64,000 nt of DNA, from positions 1 through 64,000 of the forward strand of contig CAZQJC010000331.1 of NCBI GenBank assembly GCA_964593795.1. The letters run 5' to 3'. The position numbers and the translations under genes are program-made. The notes below the pieces were generated by a model that saw nothing but the letters and a program-made list of their open reading frames with translations, did not search any database and was not told where the DNA came from. Positions within the stretch are counted from its first letter, which is position 1; every line of letters begins with the position of its first letter. Positions 16,411 through 25,404 of the stretch are shown here, in pieces. This stretch comes from JAHFDS01 sp964593795 (GTDB taxonomy: Bacteria > Myxococcota_A > Polyangia > JAHFDS01).

Positions 16411-16532
16411 TTGTTTTAGTTATACGATGAATGCAGTCTGCCAGACGGGGCAGCACCTGTCAACTTCCGCCTTCCCCTGACACACCCTGGGAGGTACAAT
16501 CGGGCAAACCCATCACCTCAGAGGCGCACACC

Positions 16533-16721
16533 GTGGCCGAACTCAAGACTACCCCCGTGAAAAAGCAGGAGCCCACAAGAATCAAGGTCCGCTCCGTGGT
16601 CGGGCTCATGATCCACCCCTTCACCTTGGACAACATCACCGAGGTGCCCATGGAAGTCGAGAAGGACTGGTGGATCGACAACCAACTCGAAGCCGGGAAG
16701 CTGACCCATGTCACTGCTTAA
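16533..16721 (+). CDS. small protein before the connector genes
   Basis: 62 residues from the GTG at 16533, with AGAGG about 9 bases upstream. It contains a short beta-type motif with VRSVVGLMIHPFTLDNITEVP and overlaps the next gene by 14 bp. Such short proteins between capsid and connector genes are frequent but mostly uncharacterised. The upstream 120 bp hold a possible -10 (TACAAT, 16495-16500) but no good -35. Confidence 0.6.
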   Translation: MAELKTTPVKKQEPTRIKVRSVVGLMIHPFTLDNITEVPMEVEKDWWIDNQLEAGKLTHVTA

Positions 16722-17193
16722 CTATACGACCTACGATGACATCCGGGCCGCGCTCGGGGTCAGCGACGAGGAACTTGAGGACGGTGTATTGGGCCTCCAG
16801 CTCTACGAAGACAGCCTTCGATTTGAGCTGGATGACGTCCACCCTGACCTTGTCGCCCTCCACACAACACTCGAGTCCACCCCTGTCCTCACGTCGGCAC
16901 AGGAGCGGTTCATGGCCGCATGCCGCGGATTCTCGACCTATGCGGTCGCGCGGGCGCTGACGAGCACCTTGCCCATGTTCGGTCCGAAGTCCGTCGAGGA
17001 CGGCAAGGCGCGCATGGAGCGATTCGCGGACCCGTACAAGGCTACCATCGAGGCCGTGAACAAGTCCTACGCCACGTGGAAGGCGCGACTTGAGGCTGCC
17101 TATGGCACGTTGATGTCGACATCGAAGCCTACGGTGTTCATGTCCTATGCCGTGTCCGCGACCCCGACGTACAACCCGATTACGGGGGCGTAA
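16708..17193 (+). CDS. head-tail connector, gp6-like adaptor
   Basis: 161 residues, mostly helical, starting MSLLNYTTYDDIRAALGVSDEEL. Helical adaptors of this size that begin with a short strand and the motif TYDDIRAALG bind beneath the portal in siphoviruses. It is the first of four connector-type genes before the tail tube gene. Assignment is by pattern and gene order. Confidence 0.65.
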   Translation: MSLLNYTTYDDIRAALGVSDEELEDGVLGLQLYEDSLRFELDDVHPDLVALHTTLESTPVLTSAQERFMAACRGFSTYAVARALTSTLPMFGPKSVEDGKARMERFADPYKATIEAVNKSYATWKARLEAAYGTLMSTSKPTVFMSYAVSATPTYNPITGA

Positions 17194-17195
17194 GC

Positions 17196-18023
17196 ATGAA
17201 GCTGAAGAACGTGTCCAAGTTCTTTGACAAAACTAAAGCCGTAGACGCCTACAACTCTAGCTACAGCTTTAAGTGCCAAGTCGAGCCTCTCGACATGTAT
17301 AGGACTGAGGGCACGCGGATTAAGATAAGAAATATGTCTACGGCTCCTGAGGTAGTCATACCTGTGCGTAGAGTTATTAAGATCGACTCTCAGGCCTACC
17401 TTGTTAGCGACTCTAGCGCTGATCATTGGGCCGGGGACACCATTAGAAACAGGTACGTTCTGCAGGGCGCGGACTATGTTGTGGAAATCAGAACGATTGC
17501 GCAGGTACTTGCGGATGCGCCTGGAGTTCAAGCATGGGCTTCAATCGACTTCAACAAGTATAGTACCGACGAACGAGATTCGGCTGATTACCACCCCCAG
17601 TATCACATCTTCTTCGGAGAAGGAGCTGCTGCAGAGCACTCCATTATCCACACCACTGAAAGAACCTACCTCGTAAAGAACGCCTACAAGGCCCCCTCTG
17701 GTCTGTATGACGCTATTTGTAACGAGCTAGACGATCCAGTCATCGACACGGTCACGTTCAAGTCTCGCACCTATATCCCGATCACTGACTCCTTCACGGA
17801 ATCTTCCTCAACGATTAGGTGTATCAGGATTAGGTGGCAGGACAAGTTTACTTACCTGTCCCAGGGGTCTGAGAAGTTTGAGCGCGGGGATATACAGGTG
17901 CTCGTGCCGTCGTCGGTGACACCTAAGGCAGCCGACGTTATTGATATGAGTGACGGGCAGTGGCGAGTCCTGTCCGTAGTTGATGGCGCTGGGTACAGGA
18001 CCTTGCACATGAGGCGGGCATGA
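17196..18023 (+). CDS. head closure / neck protein
   Basis: 275 residues, beta-rich (long alternating hydrophobic segments, for example VVIPVRRVIKIDSQAYLVSD). It lies between the helical adaptor and the gp10-like tail completion gene, the usual site of the stopper or neck protein, although it is longer than most stoppers. Not recognised as a specific family. It uses many AGG, ATA and CTA codons compared with the capsid gene. Confidence 0.5.
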   Translation: MKLKNVSKFFDKTKAVDAYNSSYSFKCQVEPLDMYRTEGTRIKIRNMSTAPEVVIPVRRVIKIDSQAYLVSDSSADHWAGDTIRNRYVLQGADYVVEIRTIAQVLADAPGVQAWASIDFNKYSTDERDSADYHPQYHIFFGEGAAAEHSIIHTTERTYLVKNAYKAPSGLYDAICNELDDPVIDTVTFKSRTYIPITDSFTESSSTIRCIRIRWQDKFTYLSQGSEKFERGDIQVLVPSSVTPKAADVIDMSDGQWRVLSVVDGAGYRTLHMRRA

Positions 18024-18520
18024 GGATCACCTTTCCCCGTAAAGCTATAGCTGCGTCCATTCGGGCCGGCCTGGCTAAAGCTGAGGCCAGGACCCTTCGT
18101 GATGTGAAAAAGATGGCGAGGGATACGCTGGAGTACGCGGCCCGTGTGTCTCCTCAGTGGACCGGCACATTCGCTGCTAACTGGAGGCTCTCCATTGATA
18201 AGCCCCGGCCAGGTAACAGTGCAGACACTGTCGCCAGGCAGACAGATAGAGTGACCCCTAGATATGGGGAAGGTGACCAGTGGGCTATCAACAAGGCCGC
18301 AAGTAGCTCAGGTGCCGCGCTGTCTGGCCTACACCTGGGTCAGGCCATATATCTGTCAACGAGAGCCACTAATAGCGATGGCGAGTCGTACCACTGGGAC
18401 GTGGAGGGGGGCCTGATCAGGTTTAGAAAAGATAACCCAACTGCAAGAGCAAACAAGGGTCGAATACTTGAGCTGGCCAAAGCTCACCTCAGGGCCCAGT
18501 ATGCAGGGAAAATAAGATGA
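18020..18520 (+). CDS. tail completion protein, HK97 gp10-like
   Basis: 166 residues. The N-terminal helix is basic, then VSPQWTGTFAANWRLSID matches the conserved start of HK97 gp10-type proteins (SPVDTGxLRxSW pattern). The C-terminal part has LELAKAHLRAQYAG. These proteins join the neck to the tail. It overlaps both neighbours by 4 bp. Confidence 0.75.
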   Translation: MRITFPRKAIAASIRAGLAKAEARTLRDVKKMARDTLEYAARVSPQWTGTFAANWRLSIDKPRPGNSADTVARQTDRVTPRYGEGDQWAINKAASSSGAALSGLHLGQAIYLSTRATNSDGESYHWDVEGGLIRFRKDNPTARANKGRILELAKAHLRAQYAGKIR

Positions 18521-18918
18521 CAACTTACGTTGAGGCCCGGGACACTATTGTCGCCCACCTGGAAAGCACGCTCTCGGCCTTCCCCAGGTTTTACGAAGAC
18601 ACCGAAACTGTGGACCTTGATGCAGTGGGTGATCAGTTCCTGAAGATCTGCATTGAGTTTGCTGACGCCCACCAAGCTACCATCGGCACGAACCCTATTG
18701 ACAGAACACTGGGGTTCATCGTCATTTCCGTGTTCGCCAAAGAAGGCACCGGTACTCGTTCAACGTTCCAGGTGTTTGACACAATCAAGCAGAGTACTAA
18801 GTTCAGGAACCTGCTGAAGGTGCAACTCGAAACGCCGAGGCCCGGGAATGTGGAGCCCAAAAACGGCTGGGTCAATCGTGAGATCCTGGTGCCTTTCTGG
18901 TTTGATTCAAACTCCTGA
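18517..18918 (+). CDS. tail terminator protein
   Basis: 133 residues with an alpha/beta pattern, starting MTTYVEARDTIVAHLE and ending with VNREILVPFWFDSNS. Length, fold pattern and place directly before the major tail gene match lambda gpU-like terminators, which cap the tail tube. Four-base overlap with the gp10-like gene. Confidence 0.7.
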   Translation: MTTYVEARDTIVAHLESTLSAFPRFYEDTETVDLDAVGDQFLKICIEFADAHQATIGTNPIDRTLGFIVISVFAKEGTGTRSTFQVFDTIKQSTKFRNLLKVQLETPRPGNVEPKNGWVNREILVPFWFDSNS

Positions 18919-18921
18919 TGC

Positions 18922-18950
18922 TTGAATAAGTTCTACTTATGGTGTAGTCT
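18922..18950 (+). promoter_or_regulatory. promoter before the major tail protein gene
   Basis: TTGAAT (18922-18927), a 17-bp spacer with ACTTATGG, then TAGTCT (18945-18950), starting transcription near 18957. It belongs to the same family as 8261-8289. A GC-rich inverted repeat (18949-18983) overlaps the start and could form a 5' leader stem. Confidence 0.6.
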
Positions 18951-18989
18951 CCGAGGGAGCCCGATGGTGGGCGCCTCCCGGAGATTTCC

Positions 18990-20177
18990 ATGGCACTAGC
19001 TTCTTCCAACCGCGCCCAGGTTCGCTACATCCCCGAAGCGACTTTTGGCGTGACGCCCACGACGGGCAACTGCATCAACCTGCGAGCGACGGGCGAGTCG
19101 CTCGCGTTCGAAATCCAGACGACGACCTCGCAGGAGATCCGGGCCGACCGCCAGATCACTGACGTCGTCCAGACCGGCGCCTCGACCTCTGGCGGTGTGA
19201 ACATGGAGTTCTCCTACAAGGAGTACGACGCGCTCATCGAGGCCACCCTGCAGGGCACCTGGGCCCATTTCGGTACCGAGGGTCTGGGCGCAGCCGCTGC
19301 GGTGACCATCGACTCGACAGCCGGTACTCTGACCTGGGGCGTTGCCCCGACTGGCACCAGCACCCTGACCAACCTCGAGGTTGGCCAGTGGTTAAAGCTC
19401 ATTGCGCCGAGCGATGCCGCGAACGGGGCGTACCTCAAGATCGCCTCCCGTACAGCCACAACCATCACGGTCGCGGCGGCGACGCCGATCCCTGGCACGG
19501 GCTCCCGTTCCAACGTGGCCAACGTGCAGGTCAAGTCGTCTCGTGTCAAGAACGGCACGACTCAGCGCTCCTTCAGTGTCGAGAAGGAGTTCGCAGATGT
19601 GGCACAGTTCTTCCTCTACAGGGGCATGACAGCGTCGAAGATGAGCCTGCAGTTCCAGAGTGGCTCCATCGTCGGCGGCAGCTTCGAGTTCATGGGCACG
19701 GTCTCGGCACGCGCCGGAACAACCCAGCTCCCGGGCACCCCCGCTGCTTCCCAGGCTTTCGATGTCATGAACGCGGTGTCGGGCGTTGGCAACATCTACG
19801 AGGCTGGCGTTCCGCTGACCAACACCTTCATCAAGTCTATCAACCTCGACGTGGACAACGCACTTCGTGGCCAGGACGCCATTGGCACCATGGGCTTCGT
19901 AGGCATTGCTTCGGGCACCGTGAGCGTTGGCGGCGCGGTTGAGATGTACCTGGCTAACGGTACGATGTACGACAAGCTGGTGAACAACACCTCCAGCTCG
20001 CTGTCGTGGTTCGTGCGTGACGGCCTGGGCAACGGCTACGTGATCACTGCGGACAAGGTCAAGTTCTCGGGCGGCGGCGTGACTGCCGGGGGCCTGAACC
20101 AGGACGTGATGCTGTCGATGAACTGGCAGGGCCTGATGGACTCGACGGGCAAGACCATCGCCATCGACCGGTTGTAA
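18990..20177 (+). CDS. major tail tube protein
   Basis: 395 residues after CGGAG. The N-terminal part (RYIPEATFGVTPTTGN, TTTSQEIRADRQITDVVQTGASTSG) matches the conserved beginning of long tail tube proteins. Residues about 95-175 (GTLTWGVAPTGTSTLTNLEVGQWLKL) look like an inserted or additional beta domain. High codon bias and own promoter fit a high-copy structural protein. Confidence 0.85.
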   Translation: MALASSNRAQVRYIPEATFGVTPTTGNCINLRATGESLAFEIQTTTSQEIRADRQITDVVQTGASTSGGVNMEFSYKEYDALIEATLQGTWAHFGTEGLGAAAAVTIDSTAGTLTWGVAPTGTSTLTNLEVGQWLKLIAPSDAANGAYLKIASRTATTITVAAATPIPGTGSRSNVANVQVKSSRVKNGTTQRSFSVEKEFADVAQFFLYRGMTASKMSLQFQSGSIVGGSFEFMGTVSARAGTTQLPGTPAASQAFDVMNAVSGVGNIYEAGVPLTNTFIKSINLDVDNALRGQDAIGTMGFVGIASGTVSVGGAVEMYLANGTMYDKLVNNTSSSLSWFVRDGLGNGYVITADKVKFSGGGVTAGGLNQDVMLSMNWQGLMDSTGKTIAIDRL

Positions 20178-20193
20178 GTCTCCTCCCACCCGC

Positions 20194-20217
20194 TGGCAGA
20201 CCGGGCAAAGTCTGCCA
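20194..20217. other. stem-loop after the major tail gene
   Basis: TGGCAGAC (20194-20201) pairs with GTCTGCCA (20210-20217) around 8 bases. No T-run follows. It may attenuate read-through or protect the tail mRNA 3' end. Confidence 0.5.
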
Positions 20218-20250
20218 AAACAAGCTGTCAAAAATAATAAGGAGTCCAAG

Positions 20251-20643
20251 ATGGACATTTTTGCTACCTACGCAGTGAACGAAGACCTCGAGAACAACGG
20301 CACCTGGATGGAGGTGGGCGACGCCCGTTTCCTGATTGCCCGCGCAGGCAACAAGGCCTACGCGAAGATGTTCACGAAGGAGTACGAGCGCAACCAGAAG
20401 GCGCTCGAACGCAAGGACGACTCCGCGGACAAACTGGCTGAGCAGATCATGGTCAAGGTCATTGCCAAGACCATCCTCCTGGGTTGGGAGAACGTCAAGT
20501 TCAAAGGTGAAGACCTCCCCTACTCACTCACCAACGCCGAGATGCTGCTGGGCATCAAGGACTTCCGCCGTGAGATCGTGAAGCTCGCAGACGATTTCGA
20601 CTCCTTCAAGGCCCAGAAGGCTGAGGAAGACGAAAAAAACTGA
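20251..20643 (+). CDS. tail assembly chaperone, gpG-like
   Basis: 130 residues, after AAGGAG. Helical, acidic C-terminus (AQKAEEDEKN). Its place between tube and tape measure genes, together with the slippery site at its last codons, identifies the short form of the lambda G/GT-type chaperone pair, which coats the tape measure during tail assembly. Confidence 0.85.
   Translation: MDIFATYAVNEDLENNGTWMEVGDARFLIARAGNKAYAKMFTKEYERNQKALERKDDSADKLAEQIMVKVIAKTILLGWENVKFKGEDLPYSLTNAEMLLGIKDFRREIVKLADDFDSFKAQKAEEDEKN
20634..20640 (+). other. -1 ribosomal frameshift site A AAA AAC
   Basis: The heptamer A AAA AAC is in the correct phase (zero-frame codons GAA AAA AAC, then TGA). A -1 slip continues in the frame that stays open to 20999. 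Confidence 0.85.
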
Positions 20644-20999
20644 TCGAGTGGTACCAGTGGGTTCTCAAGTGGGGTCGGGAAGAGAAGACCTTGCTGGAGA
20701 TCCAGGAAGCCACTGGTATCACGCCCCAAGGATTGGCAGAAAAGCCAACACTCTCTGGGGACCTAGTGGGCGTATGGGGTGCGTACAATCTGCTGAACAG
20801 CAGTAGGCTGATAACAGAAGCTGGACCCGGCCCCATACCCCTTACTGAAATTAAAGCCTACTTAGACATCGCCAGGATTGATGATGTTGACAGTAGGCTT
20901 TATGTTGTCCGAGTAGTGCGAACCCTGGATAATATCTACCTAGAGCACTACGCAGAGCGTACCCGGCAGAGCAATCCAAAAGTAGGCCAGACAAAATGA
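20640..20999 (+). CDS. tail assembly chaperone T extension made by -1 frameshift
   Basis: About 119 residues added after the slip, giving a fusion of roughly 249 residues that starts at 20251. The extension begins LIEWYQWVLKWG and contains ATGITPQGLAEKPTLSGDLVGVWG. It has no good ribosome site of its own; the first internal start would be a TTG at 20691. It overlaps the tape measure start (ATGA). Read as the T domain of the GT chaperone, which links tube subunits to the tape measure. Confidence 0.8.
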   Translation: MIEWYQWVLKWGREEKTLLEIQEATGITPQGLAEKPTLSGDLVGVWGAYNLLNSSRLITEAGPGPIPLTEIKAYLDIARIDDVDSRLYVVRVVRTLDNIYLEHYAERTRQSNPKVGQTK

Positions 21000-23900
21000 G
21001 TGAAAACAACCAGGTTATTCTTGACACCAGTCAGGCTAAGGTTGCCCTAGCCGAGCTAGAGGCACGGCTCAAGTCCCTGGACAAGGCCATGGACGGGGTC
21101 TCTGCCAGCGCGCTCATTGGTGAATATAAGAAACTCAGCGCTGGCGCCTCTGAGATGGCTGCCTCCATTGCAAAGCTGGAGGCAGCACGAGGCACGTCTG
21201 TGCGGTCAATGCAGAGGTACAGGGAAACCCTGGCCAGTACACTGACAACCATTGGACAGCTGAAGTCCAGCTCCAGTGCACTCAGTGCAACGCTGGCTAA
21301 GCAGGGTAGTGCCACTGACAACTCAAAAGCTGCAATGGTTAGTTACCGTGCTGTGATCAACGGACTTTCCTACAGTTTTAGAGAGGCTGGTAAGTATAGC
21401 CAGGATTACGTTAAGGGCTTAACTGTACAGAAGGCCGCTGCCAAAGAGCAGGAAGATATGCTGGCTGGTATGTACAGGATGCGTGACGACTACCAGAAGC
21501 TTGGGCGTACGCAGTCCATTGCTGAGCAAATGGACCTGAGGAGAACGACAGCCCTCCAGAAAGCGGCAGCCGCAGAGCAGAACGACATGCTTGCTGGCAT
21601 GTACAAGATGAAGGAGTCGTATCAGAAGCTGGGTCGGCAGTGGTCGCTGGCAGAGCAGATGGACCTGAGGAGAACGACAGCCCTCCAGAAAGCTGCAGCC
21701 GCAGAACAGAATGACATGCTTGCTGGCATGTACAAGATGAAGGAATCATACCAGAAGCTGGGGCGCATGCAGTCCATCGCTGAACAGATGGATCTGAGGC
21801 GTACGACAGCCCTCCAGAAAGCCTCAGCCGCAGAGCAGCAGGACATGCTGACGGGCATGCTGAGGATGCGGGACTCGTATAGGGCCATTGAGCAGAAGCG
21901 TGACATCGAGCTGAACAACACCCGCCAAGCTCAGGCACTGCGCTACAGAGCCATCAATGAGAAGCGGGACGTGGAAGAGTACAGCATGCGCCAGGCCCAC
22001 TTGAAGCGCATGGAGATGCTCGAGCGTAAGTGGCTGGAGGCAGGGCCTCGTGGCCAGGCGTCGCAGGCGATGAAGGCCAGGAGCCTGATGGACGCCGGGA
22101 TGGACCCGTCCAAGTACTACTCTGCACAGGCTATCGCAGCCGCCAGGAGCCTCAAGGAAACTGACAACCTCACCACTGCCCTCGGCAAGATGGGCAAGGA
22201 GTACAGGGCTGGTGGCGGGCACGCGCAGGCGTTCACAGAGAGCCAGCACGCAGTCCATTCCGCCTTGCGCGGCGTCTCTGGCGCCCTTGGTGCCCTGTGG
22301 CTGACCTATGGTAAATATGTGGCCGTTATGGCTGCCGCCTCTGCGGCTACTATTGCCGCCTCCAAGTCATTCAAGGAAGGGGCAGAGCTTAGCTACCAGG
22401 CCCGCTTTGCTGCGATTCTGCAAGAAGACGGGCCAGCCCCCGAGCAGACAATCCAGAATATTCGCAAGCGCCTGATCGAGGTCACTGACGGCACTAAGTT
22501 CAATGCGCTCGAGGCTGCGGAGGGCCTTCGTGTCCTTGCGCAGACCGGTGTTAAGGCTGAGGACGGCCTCAACATGCTGAACACGGTGATGGCTGCCACC
22601 ATATTCGGTGAGACGAATATGGAGACAGCCACCAAGGGCCTCACGGACGCGATGTACAACTTCAGTCTCATGACTGATAACGCAGCGCAAAATACAGAGA
22701 ACGTGAAGCGTGTTGGCGACGCCATGGCTTATGTGTCTGTGCAGACCAAGGCGGGCATGGACGACGTTGCAGAGTCGTTCAAGAACATGACTGGTCTCGC
22801 CCAACGCTACGGCCTGACCATTGAAGAGGCTGCTGTCGTTCTGGAGCGGGTGGGCAAGCGGGGCCTTGTTGGCGGCAACGCTGGCACCCTTGTCCGTAAC
22901 ATGTTTGAGGACCTACTCGGTGCCCCGAATAACCGGGCTGCTGCCAAGATTAGAGAGTTCCTCGGCATGGACATGTTTGTCAAGGGGCGTGATAACCCGC
23001 TGCAGTACCTGCAGATGGTTATCGAGAAGTATAGGGAGCTAGGTGCCGCCCAGAAGCAGCAGTTCGACGCCAATATGCTGAACGAACGAGGGCGCAGACC
23101 TTTCAGCGTGCTGATAGAAGACCTGACATCTCTTCAGGAAGGGCTGGACAAGGCTAATGAGAAGTCTGCAGGGCTGCTAGACCGCCTGGTGTCTGGTCTA
23201 GATGGTGACGTCAAGACCGCGTTCCAGTCCGCAGGGTCAGCACTAGAAAATGCCTTTATGGCGGCATTCTCTGGTAGCGAGCAGTCCCTCCTGAGCCTTG
23301 CCAAAACCATGGAGGACGTATTCAGGAGCGACGGCTTCCGCGACGGTCTTAAGTCCATGGTCAACGGACTTGCCGACCTGGCTAAGTGGCTCATCGAGAA
23401 TGAGGACTGGCTTAAGAAAATGGCAGCTGCCTACCTGACACTTAAAGCAGGGGGCATGATTGTCAACGTGGCCAATGACATCTTCACGATGGGTAAGGCT
23501 GTGTCGGGGATGGGCGCGGCGGCGGGCACTACGTCTGGTGTGCTCAGCACGCTGGGGAGGGGTATCGGGGAGCTAGGCGCCAAGCTGGCAGCCAACTCCT
23601 CTGTGCTTACCTTTATTAGGTTCCTGGCCATGAACCCGACGATAGCAGCGGGGGGGATGGCGGCTGCCAGCGCAGCATACATTGCGTACAAGGATATTGG
23701 CACCCCCGTCAAGAGCAACGAGGGAATGCTAATTAGTGGTCCGACATACGACAAGTACAGAGAAGACGCACGTGGATACATTGGCCTATCCGCGGAAACA
23801 AATATCTCATCCCTTGGCAAAGAAGAAACAGCCCAGGCACTGGAAAAAAGTAACAAGAGACTAAGAGACGTCATGGGCACCGCAGCTTGGCAGCGTGAGC

Positions 23901-25396
23901 ACATCCCGACGTTCAAGTATATTGAAGAAGATAACAAGGCTCTCCAAGCCAGGGCTAAAGCTCTGAACGAAGTAGCCGCCGCACAGACCAAGGTTAATGA
24001 GCCGAAGGTAATAAATAGGACAGAGCCTGTGGACATTGGTACCCCATTCCCCTTGGGCGGGAACGGGGGTCGCGGCCGTGTCGACCGCACACCTATGAAG
24101 GAAGCCGACAGCGCGTCCAAGCTCGCCAACGCAGAGTACGAGCAAGCCCTTGCCTCCATCGAGTTCTATAAGAAGGGGCTCGACCTGCGCAAGAACGCTC
24201 GCATGGTCGGGGAGAAGGAGTACCAGGACACGCTGGACGCCCTGGCCGAGCTCGAGATCCAGAAGGGCATCGACCGCGAGGACGCAGTCCGGAAGGCGAT
24301 CTCTGAGGCCCTCCCCCGCGTCAAGGACTCGGCGATGCGGGAGGACCTGATGGGCCGCATGGCCGAGTCCCTCCAGAAGGAGCAGGAGCTCACGACCAAG
24401 GCGTACACGGACAAGGCCCTAGCCCAGCTCAAGGCTCAGATCAGTCAGAAGGAATTCCTGCGCGAGATCGAGCGTGTGGAGTCGGAGTCGTTCAGCAACC
24501 GCCTGAGCGCCCAGGAGCAGTTCGTCAAGGAGTGGAACGCGAAGAACGGCGAACTGCTGCAACGCGCCATGGTCGACGGCGACATGGAGTCGTTCATCCG
24601 GCTCAAGGATGCCGAAAGTGAGGGCCGGGAAGTTGCCAGAAGATCCGACGCTACTGAGTTGGCGGGGATGTTCCCGGACAACAACGAAGCGCAGATGGCC
24701 GCACTTGAGGCCCGGTACCTCGCGGAGAGGGAGCGGATGCTGGCGCTCACGAAGGAGAATCTGGACCTTCAGCACCAGCTCGAGATGGACCTGACCTCCA
24801 GGTACCAGATGGAACTCGCCCAACTGCGGCTGCAGGGGGTTTACAGCTTCATGTCCGCGGGCGAGCAGATGACGAGCGCGGTGGCGGGCCTCATCGGCGC
24901 CGTGGTCGGTGAACAGTCTGAGGCGTATAGGGTGATGTTCGCTGCGAGCAAGGCCTTTGCCGTGGCCAAGGCGACGATGGATATGTACACTGCGATCTCT
25001 GCGGCGATGGCGGTGCAGGGTCCGTTGGGATGGGCCCAGATCGGCCCGATCATGGCCTCGATGTCGTCTCTCATTGGTCAGATCTCGAGCATCAATTATT
25101 CCGGCGCTTATGACAAGGGCGGTATAATCCCCAGCGGAAAGTGGGGTATCGTCGGCGAGTATGGCCCGGAGATTGTCCAGGGCCCCGCCAATGTCACCAG
25201 CCGCGAAAAGACCGCGGAGCTTCTCCGCGGGTCTGGCCGGTCTGAGGCCGCGGCGCCGGCTGCGCCCCCGACGCTGAACGCCCGCATCGTCAACGTCCTA
25301 GATCCGAAGCTGGTAGGGGATTTCCTGGGTACGGACGACGGCGAGAAGCTCATCATGAACGTCATCCAGCGCAACAAGACAGCGCTGACTGCGTGA
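20996..25396 (+). CDS. tape measure protein
   Basis: 1466 residues; at about 1.5 angstrom per residue this implies a tail of roughly 220 nm. The N-terminal 440 residues are coiled coil with a 43-residue repeat (21428-21943). A hydrophobic stretch follows near residues 425-465 (WLTYGKYVAVMAAASAATIAA), then the TP901-like phage tail domain with GVKAEDGLNMLNTVMAA, MTGLAQRYGLTIEEAAVVLERVGKRG and NEKSAGLLDRLVSG. A second coiled coil and glycine-rich hydrophobic stretches follow (VAGLIGAVVGEQSEAYRVMFA). No lysozyme or peptidase domain is visible. Confidence 0.95.
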   Translation: MSENNQVILDTSQAKVALAELEARLKSLDKAMDGVSASALIGEYKKLSAGASEMAASIAKLEAARGTSVRSMQRYRETLASTLTTIGQLKSSSSALSATLAKQGSATDNSKAAMVSYRAVINGLSYSFREAGKYSQDYVKGLTVQKAAAKEQEDMLAGMYRMRDDYQKLGRTQSIAEQMDLRRTTALQKAAAAEQNDMLAGMYKMKESYQKLGRQWSLAEQMDLRRTTALQKAAAAEQNDMLAGMYKMKESYQKLGRMQSIAEQMDLRRTTALQKASAAEQQDMLTGMLRMRDSYRAIEQKRDIELNNTRQAQALRYRAINEKRDVEEYSMRQAHLKRMEMLERKWLEAGPRGQASQAMKARSLMDAGMDPSKYYSAQAIAAARSLKETDNLTTALGKMGKEYRAGGGHAQAFTESQHAVHSALRGVSGALGALWLTYGKYVAVMAAASAATIAASKSFKEGAELSYQARFAAILQEDGPAPEQTIQNIRKRLIEVTDGTKFNALEAAEGLRVLAQTGVKAEDGLNMLNTVMAATIFGETNMETATKGLTDAMYNFSLMTDNAAQNTENVKRVGDAMAYVSVQTKAGMDDVAESFKNMTGLAQRYGLTIEEAAVVLERVGKRGLVGGNAGTLVRNMFEDLLGAPNNRAAAKIREFLGMDMFVKGRDNPLQYLQMVIEKYRELGAAQKQQFDANMLNERGRRPFSVLIEDLTSLQEGLDKANEKSAGLLDRLVSGLDGDVKTAFQSAGSALENAFMAAFSGSEQSLLSLAKTMEDVFRSDGFRDGLKSMVNGLADLAKWLIENEDWLKKMAAAYLTLKAGGMIVNVANDIFTMGKAVSGMGAAAGTTSGVLSTLGRGIGELGAKLAANSSVLTFIRFLAMNPTIAAGGMAAASAAYIAYKDIGTPVKSNEGMLISGPTYDKYREDARGYIGLSAETNISSLGKEETAQALEKSNKRLRDVMGTAAWQREHIPTFKYIEEDNKALQARAKALNEVAAAQTKVNEPKVINRTEPVDIGTPFPLGGNGGRGRVDRTPMKEADSASKLANAEYEQALASIEFYKKGLDLRKNARMVGEKEYQDTLDALAELEIQKGIDREDAVRKAISEALPRVKDSAMREDLMGRMAESLQKEQELTTKAYTDKALAQLKAQISQKEFLREIERVESESFSNRLSAQEQFVKEWNAKNGELLQRAMVDGDMESFIRLKDAESEGREVARRSDATELAGMFPDNNEAQMAALEARYLAERERMLALTKENLDLQHQLEMDLTSRYQMELAQLRLQGVYSFMSAGEQMTSAVAGLIGAVVGEQSEAYRVMFAASKAFAVAKATMDMYTAISAAMAVQGPLGWAQIGPIMASMSSLIGQISSINYSGAYDKGGIIPSGKWGIVGEYGPEIVQGPANVTSREKTAELLRGSGRSEAAAPAAPPTLNARIVNVLDPKLVGDFLGTDDGEKLIMNVIQRNKTALTA
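21428..21943 (+). repeat. four 129-bp (43-residue) repeats in the tape measure gene
   Basis: Units begin at 21428, 21557, 21686 and 21815, each starting QKAxA-E with the core DMLxGMxxMxxSYxxL. Units 2 and 3 are nearly identical at DNA level; 1 and 4 have diverged. This indicates recent duplication in the coiled-coil rod and would change tail length by about 6.5 nm per unit. Confidence 0.9.
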
Positions 25397-25404
25397 GGTA
25401 GAGA

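Noticed and set aside
21428..21943. CRISPR-like array
   Set aside because: The 129-bp units are coding repeats of the tape measure gene without spacers. No CRISPR array was seen anywhere in the window.
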